Shown piece after piece: positions 1 to 5,645 of a stretch of 6,425 nucleotides of DNA. A model generated the notes under the pieces. It made no database searches. It saw only the letters and a program-made list of their open reading frames with translations, and was not told the DNA's origin. Numbering within the stretch: the stretch's first letter is position 1; every line of letters starts with the position of its first letter. Made by a program: the position numbers and the translations under genes. Location: assembly GCA_029879605.1 (NCBI GenBank), contig JAOUQA010000127.1, forward strand, positions 1 through 6,425, given 5' to 3'. The stretch comes from Gammaproteobacteria bacterium (GTDB taxonomy: Bacteria > Pseudomonadota > Gammaproteobacteria > SZUA-229).

Positions 1-717
1 TCGGTGACGGTTAATTTATTACATGACATGGTCAAAGCGGGTGCCGATATACTGGAGCTGGGTATTCCTTTTTCTGACCCTATGGCTGAAGGTCCAGTGA
101 TTCAGGCAGCCTGTGAGCGTGCACTGGTGCATAATGTCAGCCTGACTGATGTGCTGGGTATGGTGAAAGAATTTCGTCAACAGGATAGTGAGACACCGAT
201 TGTACTTATGGGGTATCTGAACCCAGTGGAAGTTATGGGGTACGAAACTTTTGCCCAGTCGGCATCAGCGGCAGGTGCTGATGGCGTCATACTGGTCGAT
301 CTTCCACCTGAAGAAGGTGAAGATCTGGTTGCGGCATTAAGGAGTCATAATATTGATCCTATTTTTCTGCTGGCGCCTACCAGTACCGATGAGCGTATGG
401 AAACAATATGTGCAATGGCCAGTGGTTTTGTCTACTATGTGTCATTGAAAGGAGTGACGGGTGCAGCCCACCTGGATGTGCAGAGTGTGGTTGAGAAAGT
501 AACCCAGATACGTGGCCATACTGAGATACCTGTTGGAGTTGGTTTTGGTATCAGGGATGCAGAATCAGCGGCACAGGTTGCCAGGGTAGCAGATGCTGTT
601 GTTGTTGGTAGTGCAGTTGTTAACCGGGTCGCAGAAAATCAGCATGATGCTGCAAAAATTAGTCAGGACGTCTGTGATTTATTATCATCCATGCGCCAGG
701 CAATGGATGCAATCTAA
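1..717 (+). CDS. trpA: Tryptophan synthase alpha chain, 5'-truncated by window edge
   Basis: TrpA cleaves indole-3-glycerol phosphate to indole and glyceraldehyde 3-phosphate; indole then passes to TrpB in the cytoplasmic alpha2-beta2 complex. The visible 238 codons align with about residue 31 to the end of the 268-residue E. coli protein, so roughly 30 N-terminal residues lie outside the window. The GTG at base 4 is an internal valine, not the start. Seen: ELGIPFSDP, with the catalytic Glu equivalent to E49; the SLKGVTG loop (E. coli T183 region); GVGFGI; and VVVGSAVV, the phosphate-binding GS near E. coli 234-235. Odd: the residue matching the second catalytic position, Asp60, is Glu (codon GAA at 88-90, in SDPMAEGP). 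The rest is intact and the TAA stop is at 715-717. TrpB would be expected just upstream. The family call is secure. Confidence 0.97.
   Translation, partial: SVTVNLLHDMVKAGADILELGIPFSDPMAEGPVIQAACERALVHNVSLTDVLGMVKEFRQQDSETPIVLMGYLNPVEVMGYETFAQSASAAGADGVILVDLPPEEGEDLVAALRSHNIDPIFLLAPTSTDERMETICAMASGFVYYVSLKGVTGAAHLDVQSVVEKVTQIRGHTEIPVGVGFGIRDAESAAQVARVADAVVVGSAVVNRVAENQHDAAKISQDVCDLLSSMRQAMDAI
298..325 (+). repeat. Intragenic inverted repeat (hairpin) in trpA
   Basis: GATCTT (298-303) pairs with AAGATC (320-325) and CACCT (305-309) pairs with AGGTG (315-319). This gives an 11-bp stem with one bulged C at 304 and a GAAGA loop. It lies wholly inside trpA codons for a Leu-Pro-Pro-Glu-Glu-Gly stretch and has no following T-run, so it is not an intrinsic terminator. 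Pairing is seen directly; any function is unknown and it may be chance. Confidence 0.45.
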
Positions 718-735
718 GAATTAAAGGTAAAATAA

Positions 736-754
736 CACCCATGTCATCAGGGTG
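736..754 (+). repeat. Small hairpin in the accD leader
   Basis: CACCC (736-740) and GGGTG (750-754) form a perfect 5-bp GC-rich stem with a 9-base loop in the 63-bp trpA-accD gap, 26 bases before the accD ATG. No T-run follows, so it does not look like a terminator. The distance leaves the ribosome site (AGGGT, 769-773) free. It could be an mRNA-stability or processing element, or chance. Confidence 0.3.
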
Positions 755-780
755 AGAACAAGAATTTCAGGGTAATAATT

Positions 781-1644
781 ATGAGCTGGTTTGAAAAATT
801 AATGCCTTCCCGTATTCGTACGGAAAGCACCAATAAAAAAGGGTCTGTACCTGAAGGTCTGTGGACTAAATGTAATTCCTGTAACGCGGTGCTTTATCGC
901 GCAGAGGTGGAACGTAACCAGGAAGTCTGTCCCAAGTGTAATCATCATATGCGTATGGGTGCTCGTCGTCGACTGGAAACTTTTCTTGATGAAGAACCCA
1001 GGGAAGAAATTGCAGCAAATTTGCAGCCGGTAGATATGCTGAAATTTAAAGACAGTAAAAAATATAAAGACCGAATTATCCAGGCGCAAAAAAATACAGA
1101 AGAAAATGATGTGCTGATTGCTATGAAAGGCCAGGTTAAGTCAGTGCCACTGGTAGCCTGTGCATTTGAATTTAAATACATGGGTGGTTCCATGGGTTCA
1201 GTAGTTGGTGAAAAATTTGTTCGTGCTGCTAATTTATCACTGGAACATAATATTCCATTGGTGTGTTTTTCTGCATCGGGTGGTGCGCGTATGCAGGAAG
1301 CACTGTTCTCACTCATGCAAATGGCCAAAACCAGTGCGGTATTGAAGCAAATGTCCAAACGCGGCATTCCTTTCATTTCAGTAATGACCGATCCTACCAT
1401 GGGTGGTGTTTCAGCCAGCCTGGCCATGCTGGGTGATATTAATATTGGCGAGCCTAAAGCACTGATTGGTTTTGCTGGTCCCCGTGTTATAGAGCAGACG
1501 GTGCGTGAAACATTGCCTGAAGGTTTTCAGCGTAGTGAATTTTTACTGGAGCATGGTGCTATTGATATGATTGTGGATCGCCGTGATATGCGTGATCGTA
1601 TTTCTGGACTGTTAACCATGATGCAGAATAAACCCGCTGCATAG
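781..1644 (+). CDS. accD: Acetyl-CoA carboxylase carboxyltransferase subunit beta
   Basis: AccD pairs with AccA to form the carboxyltransferase that moves the carboxyl group from biotin on AccB to acetyl-CoA, giving malonyl-CoA for fatty acid synthesis in the cytoplasm. The 287 residues are slightly shorter than the E. coli protein (304), the difference lying mainly at the C-terminus. Seen: an N-terminal four-cysteine zinc ribbon (C31, C34, C50, C53), which in E. coli AccD also binds nucleic acid; then the crotonase-like core with GGSMGSVVGEK (135-145), the oxyanion-type glycines in SASGGARMQEA (164-174), PTMGGVSASLAMLGD (205-219) and GFAGPRVIEQT (230-240). The ATG at 781 is preceded by AGGGT (769-773) at 7-base spacing, and the MSWFEKLMP opening is typical. 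accA must be elsewhere. It is probably cotranscribed with trpA, since no terminator is seen between them. Confidence 0.98.
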   Translation: MSWFEKLMPSRIRTESTNKKGSVPEGLWTKCNSCNAVLYRAEVERNQEVCPKCNHHMRMGARRRLETFLDEEPREEIAANLQPVDMLKFKDSKKYKDRIIQAQKNTEENDVLIAMKGQVKSVPLVACAFEFKYMGGSMGSVVGEKFVRAANLSLEHNIPLVCFSASGGARMQEALFSLMQMAKTSAVLKQMSKRGIPFISVMTDPTMGGVSASLAMLGDINIGEPKALIGFAGPRVIEQTVRETLPEGFQRSEFLLEHGAIDMIVDRRDMRDRISGLLTMMQNKPAA

Positions 1645-1685
1645 TTTTTCATTGATAAACTTTTAGCGCGTGATAGTTAAGGGTT

Positions 1686-1716
1686 AAGCACTGGCTCAAA
1701 AAGCCCATGTGTTTTT
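1686..1716 (+). terminator. Weak intrinsic-terminator candidate in the accD-folC gap
   Basis: GGCT (1693-1696) pairs with AGCC (1702-1705) around a CAAAA loop. After a small internal loop the stem continues as CAC (1689-1691) with GTG (1709-1711) and can extend into A-U pairs. TTTTT (1712-1716) follows directly. A competing fold pairs AAAAAGC (1698-1704) with GCTTTTT (1728-1734), ending in a second T-run (1730-1735). The inner stem is short and imperfect, so termination would be partial at best. The surrounding 163-bp gap (1645-1807) contains no gene I can support. TTGACG at 1715-1720 resembles a -35 box, but no good -10 box lies at normal spacing, so I do not call a promoter. Confidence 0.3.
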
Positions 1717-1807
1717 GACGAGAAGCCGCTTTTTTACCTGTGACTGCTTTAATCGGCCTTTGTTTTTTATGGTTATCAACAGGATTTACAGTTAAATAAT
1801 TTAATGT

Positions 1808-3082
1808 ATGCGTTTTGATGATCTTCAGGACTGGTTAGACTGGCAGGAAAGCTTAAACCCAAAGCAGATTGATCTTGGGCTGGATCGGGTTGTAACTGTA
1901 TTGGCTGGTCTGGGTCTGTCGGCTGATTTTTCCTGTCCTGTCATTACCGTTGCAGGTACCAATGGCAAAGGCTCCACTGTCACTTTTCTTGAATCTATTT
2001 TACTGTCAGCGGGTTACACCGTTGGCTGTTATACCTCGCCCCATCTATTTAACTATAATGAACGCATTCGTCTGAATGGACAGACTATTGATGACGCATC
2101 TTTATGTCAGGCCTTTGATTGTGTTGACCAGGCACGGGCAGATATACCCCTGACCTATTTTGAGTTTGGTACCCTGGCTGCCCTGTATTTATTTTCACAG
2201 GCACAACTGGATGTGGTTGTGCTGGAAGTAGGGCTTGGTGGTCGACTGGATGCCGTCAACGTGATTGATCCGGATGTTGCCATGATTACCACCGTGGATA
2301 TAGATCATGTCGATTGGCTGGGAACGGACACGGAACAGATTGGTTATGAAAAAGCCGGTATTCTTCGTAACAACAGGTCGGCTGTTTTTTGTGCACTGCA
2401 GATGCCTGATTCAGTTCGACAACATGCAATCGATATACAGGCGAACCTGTTACAACTGGGTCGAGATTATCTTTTTCAGGGTGTGGGTTCTCATTTCTGG
2501 CAATGCAGTGGTCCCGGTTTTCATTACATGAATTTACCAGTCCCTTCCCTGCAGGGTAGTTATCAGTTGCAAAATGCTGCCGGTGTGATTCAGGCTTTGC
2601 ATCTGCTAGAGCTTGATCGGGTACGGGATGAAGCAGTAATTGCCAAGGGGCTGACATCTGCCCGGTTAAATGGCCGGTATCAGCTTATTAAAGAACAACC
2701 ACAGGTTATTGTTGATGTGGCACATAACGCGCAGGCAGCTCGAGCTCTGGCAGATCAACTCTGCTCAGATCCTGTTAAAGGGCAAACCCGGGCTGTACTG
2801 GGAATGCTGGCAGATAAGGCTGTCGATACTGTCGTTGAGCTATTATCGCCAGTAATTGATAACTGGTACCTGGCCGGGCTCGACGTTCCACGTGGCCTGG
2901 ATCATGAATCATTATTAAAAATCGTGAAGCATGGGTTGTCAGATGATAAACTCTCAGCCCATGTGACTGTATCAGCTGCTTGCTCCCAGGCATTTGAAGA
3001 GGCTGATCCTGATGACAGGATTATTATTCTGGGTTCATTTTATACAGTTGCTGAAGCCATTAAATATATTAATAAGGTCTGA
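1808..3082 (+). CDS. folC: Bifunctional folylpolyglutamate synthase / dihydrofolate synthase
   Basis: FolC joins glutamate to dihydropteroate, making dihydrofolate, and extends the polyglutamate tail of reduced folates; it is a cytoplasmic ATP-dependent Mur-ligase-family enzyme. Length is 424 aa (E. coli 422). Seen: P-loop GTNGKGST (50-57), SPHL (77-80), YNERIRLNG (83-91), LTYFEFGTLAA (115-125), the metal-binding VLEVGLGGRLDA (138-149), DIDHVDWLG (164-172), EKAGI (181-185) whose lysine is normally carbamylated, RLNGRYQ (286-292), and the C-terminal-domain DVAHN (303-307). The ATG at 1808 is the first possible start after an in-frame TAA at 1802-1804, and it fits the family opening. No convincing Shine-Dalgarno is present: AGGA at 1781-1784 is 23 bases away, and an out-of-frame ATG overlaps at 1804. 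The leader is AT-rich. dedD begins 3 bases after the stop. Confidence 0.97.
   Translation: MRFDDLQDWLDWQESLNPKQIDLGLDRVVTVLAGLGLSADFSCPVITVAGTNGKGSTVTFLESILLSAGYTVGCYTSPHLFNYNERIRLNGQTIDDASLCQAFDCVDQARADIPLTYFEFGTLAALYLFSQAQLDVVVLEVGLGGRLDAVNVIDPDVAMITTVDIDHVDWLGTDTEQIGYEKAGILRNNRSAVFCALQMPDSVRQHAIDIQANLLQLGRDYLFQGVGSHFWQCSGPGFHYMNLPVPSLQGSYQLQNAAGVIQALHLLELDRVRDEAVIAKGLTSARLNGRYQLIKEQPQVIVDVAHNAQAARALADQLCSDPVKGQTRAVLGMLADKAVDTVVELLSPVIDNWYLAGLDVPRGLDHESLLKIVKHGLSDDKLSAHVTVSAACSQAFEEADPDDRIIILGSFYTVAEAIKYINKV
3074..3077 (+). promoter_or_regulatory. Shine-Dalgarno AAGG that fixes the dedD TTG start
   Basis: AAGG lies inside the last codons of folC and ends 8 bases before TTG at 3086-3088. 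No ATG or GTG start is available that would keep the membrane segment; the first in-frame ATG falls around residue 55 and would remove it. The site therefore supports the TTG start and suggests translation of dedD is coupled to folC. Confidence 0.7.
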
Positions 3083-3085
3083 TTT

Positions 3086-3535
3086 TTGGACAGAGCAGTA
3101 AAACAACGTCTTATAGGTGCTGTTATTCTGGCAGCAATACTCGTCATCCTGGTGCCGGAATGGCTGGATGGTGCCGGTCATAAATCCCGTTATATCAAAA
3201 CAGTCGAAATACCTGAACAACCTGAATTTGAACCGGTAGAAGACCTGATGGGTAAATATGAGCCGATTAAGAGTCAGCCTAAAAAAGCCAGTACAATAAC
3301 GGACTCCTCAATTAATGCCTGGGCCCTGCAAATAGGCAGTTTTTCCAGTGAAGCCAATGCCATGACTCAGCGTGATCTTTTCAGGTCTGAGGGATACCCG
3401 GTCTATGTTGTCAGGAAAAGTGACAGCTATCGTGTTCGTATCGGTCCAGAACTGAGTCGCTCACGTATTGAAAAGTTACAGCAGAAGATAGAGCAGGAAA
3501 AGAACATAAAAGGCTTACTGGTTAAGCATCCCTGA
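3086..3535 (+). CDS. dedD: DedD-like inner-membrane SPOR-domain protein
   Basis: SPOR proteins bind denuded septal peptidoglycan and DedD assists cell constriction; this role is inferred from the family. The 149 residues start at TTG. Seen: a short basic N-terminus (Arg3, Lys6, Arg8), one membrane segment at about 9-24 (LIGAVILAAILVILVP), a periplasmic linker of about 45 residues (30-76) rich in Pro, Glu and Lys, and a SPOR domain at 77-149 beginning INAWALQIGSFSS and including GYPVYVV and YRVRIGPE. The start matches the E. coli protein in offset: both have ARG/LEU-ILE/VAL-GLY (RL[IV]G) at residues 8-11. It is compact, since E. coli DedD is about 220 residues; the shortening is almost all in the linker. 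It starts 3 bp after folC, so cotranscription is very likely. Position in the accD-folC-dedD-cvpA-purF block supports the name. Confidence 0.92.
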   Translation: MDRAVKQRLIGAVILAAILVILVPEWLDGAGHKSRYIKTVEIPEQPEFEPVEDLMGKYEPIKSQPKKASTITDSSINAWALQIGSFSSEANAMTQRDLFRSEGYPVYVVRKSDSYRVRIGPELSRSRIEKLQQKIEQEKNIKGLLVKHP

Positions 3536-3544
3536 TCATGCTTA
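3513..3544 (+). repeat. Overlapping inverted repeats (alternative hairpins) at the dedD-cvpA junction
   Basis: TAAGCAT (3523-3529) pairs perfectly with ATGCTTA (3538-3544) around an 8-base loop that contains the dedD stop codon. The same TAAGC (3523-3527) can instead pair with GCTTA at 3513-3517 around a CTGGT loop. The two hairpins cannot form together. No T-run follows, so this is not a standard terminator. The repeats are seen directly; a regulatory switch before cvpA-purF is only a possibility. Confidence 0.5.
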
Positions 3545-3599
3545 GACCTGACTCTATGATTTCTGATATTATTTCGCCTTTCTGTTTCTGGGTGCAGTA

Positions 3600-4088
3600 A
3601 TGACACTGGTTGATTTTGGTATTGTTCTTATAGTTAGCACTTTACTTGTTCTTGGATTGATCTGGGGCTTTGTTAAAATTGCTCTCGCGCTTGGAACCTG
3701 GATAGCTGCCAGTGTAATTTCATTCGGTTTTGCGCCTAATCTGGCAGCTACATTCTTGCAGGACATTGAGTCGCCGGCAATGCGTCTGGCTATTGCCATG
3801 GGTGTTCTGTTTTTACTGACTATAATGTTGGGAGCACTGGTGAGTTTCCTGATGAGGCAGTTGATAACTAAAACAGGTCTGACTGCCCTGGACCGAGTAC
3901 TGGGCATGGTTATTGGTGCTTCACTGGGGTTGATTGTTATAGTGGGCCTGGTTTTTGTAGCTGGTTTAACACCTGTGCCTACCTATGAATGGTGGCAGGC
4001 ATCATTATTAATTGAGCGTTTTGAGGTGCTGGTTATCTGGTTGCAGGGGTATTTGCCCAGTGATGTGGCGAAATATTTTTCTTATTGA
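3600..4088 (+). CDS. cvpA: CvpA family inner-membrane protein
   Basis: CvpA is a small inner-membrane protein, named for a role in colicin V production in E. coli and linked in later work to envelope stress and bile tolerance; its biochemical activity is not settled. The 162 residues equal the E. coli length. Seen: four hydrophobic segments at about 5-22, 26-46, 62-86 and 102-124; the GFVK motif (23-26) after the first; and the family-typical KTGLTALDRVLG (91-102), which matches E. coli KTGLSGTDRVLG. The ATG at 3600 has a modest GGGTG (3590-3594) at 5-base spacing, and the opening MTLVDFGI parallels E. coli MVWIDYAI, so the start is well supported. It is followed by purF after 31 bp, the standard arrangement. 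I see no PurR-type operator (ACGCAAACGTTTTC-like) in the 64-bp upstream gap, unlike in E. coli. Confidence 0.95.
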   Translation: MTLVDFGIVLIVSTLLVLGLIWGFVKIALALGTWIAASVISFGFAPNLAATFLQDIESPAMRLAIAMGVLFLLTIMLGALVSFLMRQLITKTGLTALDRVLGMVIGASLGLIVIVGLVFVAGLTPVPTYEWWQASLLIERFEVLVIWLQGYLPSDVAKYFSY

Positions 4089-4110
4089 ATTTGGGTTAGC
4101 CTGAGAGTCT

Positions 4111-4115
4111 GAGGT
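4111..4115 (+). promoter_or_regulatory. Shine-Dalgarno for purF
   Basis: GAGGT ends 4 bases before the purF ATG at 4120. It is the second unit of an imperfect direct repeat, CTGAGAGT (4101-4108) then CTGAGGT (4109-4115), which supplies two purine-rich stretches; only the second is at good spacing. Confidence 0.6.
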
Positions 4116-4119
4116 CTTT

Positions 4120-5631
4120 ATGTGTGGCATAGTTGGTATTTTCGGTTACGGTTCAGTTAATCAGTTGCTTTATGATAGCCTGACTCTGCTACAGCATCGT
4201 GGACAGGACGCAGCAGGTATAGTGACCTGCGAAGACAAGAAGTTTTTTTTACGAAAAAATAATGGCCTGGTTAGTGATGTCTTTCAGGCTGAGCATATGA
4301 TTCAGTTGCGTGGCAATATGGGAATAGGTCATGTGCGTTATCCCACAGCTGGTTGTTCATCTTCAGCTGAAGCACAGCCCTTCTATGTGAATTCTCCTTA
4401 TGGTATTGCGCTGGCCCATAATGGCAATCTTACTAATGCCGAAGAATTAAAGAAAAAACTGTTTAAGGATGACCTGCGACATATTAATACTGATTCAGAT
4501 TCTGAAATTCTGCTTAATGTATTTGCTCATGAATTACAAAGAGGTAATAAGCTGAGTGTAAAGCCGGAAGATATTTTTGACGCAGTGGCCGGTGTGCATA
4601 AACGTTGTCGTGGTGGTTATGCAGTGGTAGCAACGATTGTTGGTAAGGGTATCCTGGCATTTCGTGATGCTTTTGGTATTCGTCCTGTTGTTTATGGCAA
4701 GCGTGAAACAGATAAGGGTACTGAGTATATGGTGGCTTCAGAGAGTGTGGCTTTACACGCGCTCGGTTTTAAGCTGGTTCGCGATCTAATGCCGGGAGAA
4801 GCTATTTTTATTGATAAAAATGGCCAGTTGCATACACAGCAATGTGCTGAAAAGCCTCAGCTCTATCCATGTATTTTTGAGTATGTTTATTTTGCCAGGC
4901 CAGACTCAATTATTGATGATGTATCTGTTTATAAAGCACGTTTACGTATGGGGCAGACGCTGGCAAATAAAATTTTAAAGTTGAACAGTGAACATGATAT
5001 TGATGTTGTAATCCCAATTCCTGATACCAGTCGTACGGCTGCACTTGAAGTTGCTTATAACCTGGGCGTGAAATACCGGGAAGGATTTATTAAGAATCGA
5101 TATATTGGTAGAACTTTCATTATGCCTGGACAGACACAACGTAAAAAATCAGTCAGGCAGAAACTGAATGCTATTGATCTTGAGTTCAGAGGCAAGAATG
5201 TATTGCTGGTTGATGATTCGATTGTCAGGGGTACTACGTCCAGGCAAATTATTCAGATGGCACGTGAAGCTGGTGCGAATAAAGTATTTATGGCTTCGGC
5301 AGCACCTGCTGTACGTTATGCCAATGTATACGGCATTGATATGCCTTCGTCTAAAGAGTTTATTGCAGATAATCGTACTGAAGAAGAAATTGCCAGTGAG
5401 ATTGGTGCAGACTGGTTAATTTATCAGGATCTTGAGGATTTGATTGATGCAGTGCATCGTGGTAATCGTTCTATCAAAGGTTTTGATTGCTCCTGTTTTA
5501 ACGGGCAATATATTACTAATGATGTCGATGATGATTATTTGCAACATATTGAAGCCATGCGTTCTGATGGCGCAAAAAAGAAAAATGAGGCCGATAAATT
5601 GGTCGGAATTGATTTATACAGTAGTCAGTAA
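4120..5631 (+). CDS. purF: Amidophosphoribosyltransferase (glutamine PRPP amidotransferase)
   Basis: PurF makes phosphoribosylamine from PRPP and glutamine, the committed step of purine synthesis, in the cytoplasm. Length is 503 aa (E. coli 505). Seen: an N-terminal Ntn-type glutaminase domain whose nucleophile Cys2 directly follows Met1 (MCGIVGIFG), so no propeptide as in the E. coli class; QHRGQDAAG (25-33); HVRYPTAG with Arg73; AHNGNL (99-104); Asp127 in TDSDSE. The phosphoribosyltransferase domain follows, with FEYVYFARPDS (253-263), the arginine/lysine-rich flexible loop around NRYIGRTFIMPGQ (326-338), and the PRPP-binding VLLVDDSIVRGTTS (361-374). The C-terminal FDCSCFNGQY resembles E. 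coli FECSVFNGVY. The cysteine ligands of the Fe-S (Bacillus-type) class are not evident. The start is secure because the catalytic Cys must be residue 2. It is probably cotranscribed with cvpA and perhaps with the next gene, 14 bp downstream. Confidence 0.98.
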   Translation: MCGIVGIFGYGSVNQLLYDSLTLLQHRGQDAAGIVTCEDKKFFLRKNNGLVSDVFQAEHMIQLRGNMGIGHVRYPTAGCSSSAEAQPFYVNSPYGIALAHNGNLTNAEELKKKLFKDDLRHINTDSDSEILLNVFAHELQRGNKLSVKPEDIFDAVAGVHKRCRGGYAVVATIVGKGILAFRDAFGIRPVVYGKRETDKGTEYMVASESVALHALGFKLVRDLMPGEAIFIDKNGQLHTQQCAEKPQLYPCIFEYVYFARPDSIIDDVSVYKARLRMGQTLANKILKLNSEHDIDVVIPIPDTSRTAALEVAYNLGVKYREGFIKNRYIGRTFIMPGQTQRKKSVRQKLNAIDLEFRGKNVLLVDDSIVRGTTSRQIIQMAREAGANKVFMASAAPAVRYANVYGIDMPSSKEFIADNRTEEEIASEIGADWLIYQDLEDLIDAVHRGNRSIKGFDCSCFNGQYITNDVDDDYLQHIEAMRSDGAKKKNEADKLVGIDLYSSQ

Positions 5632-5634
5632 TAT

Positions 5635-5640
5635 AGGAGA
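5635..5640 (+). promoter_or_regulatory. Strong Shine-Dalgarno AGGAGA before an ATT start
   Basis: AGGAGA is the best ribosome-binding sequence in the window. From AGGAG to the in-frame ATT at 5646 the gap is 6 bases, which is ideal; the first in-frame ATG (5667) is 27 bases away, too far to be served by it. No ATG, GTG or TTG in any frame lies between 5641 and 5666. The site therefore argues for initiation at ATT. Confidence 0.65.
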
Positions 5641-5645
5641 GAACA

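Noticed and set aside
4..6. GTG as the trpA start
   Set aside because: Alignment with E. coli TrpA places this codon near residue 32, so the reading frame continues upstream of the window.
945..1427. 160-codon open frame on the minus strand
   Set aside because: It lies entirely inside accD on the opposite strand, its translation shows no recognisable domain, and accD is unmistakable. Similar minus-strand frames at 799-1089, 2286-2657, 2775-2993 and 3569-3907 were rejected for the same reason.
1773..1781. TTATCAACA, one base from the DnaA box TTATCCACA
   Set aside because: It is a single imperfect copy with no cluster, no AT-rich unwinding repeats and no dnaA or dnaN neighbours. A 9-mer with one mismatch is expected by chance.
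2737..2746. Ten-base palindrome AGCTCGAGCT in folC
   Set aside because: A single short palindrome inside a conserved coding region, with no second copy or flanking structure; most likely chance.
3536..3599. PurR operator upstream of cvpA-purF
   Set aside because: It was looked for because E. coli regulates cvpA-purF this way. No ACGCAAACGTTT-like palindrome is present in the gap.
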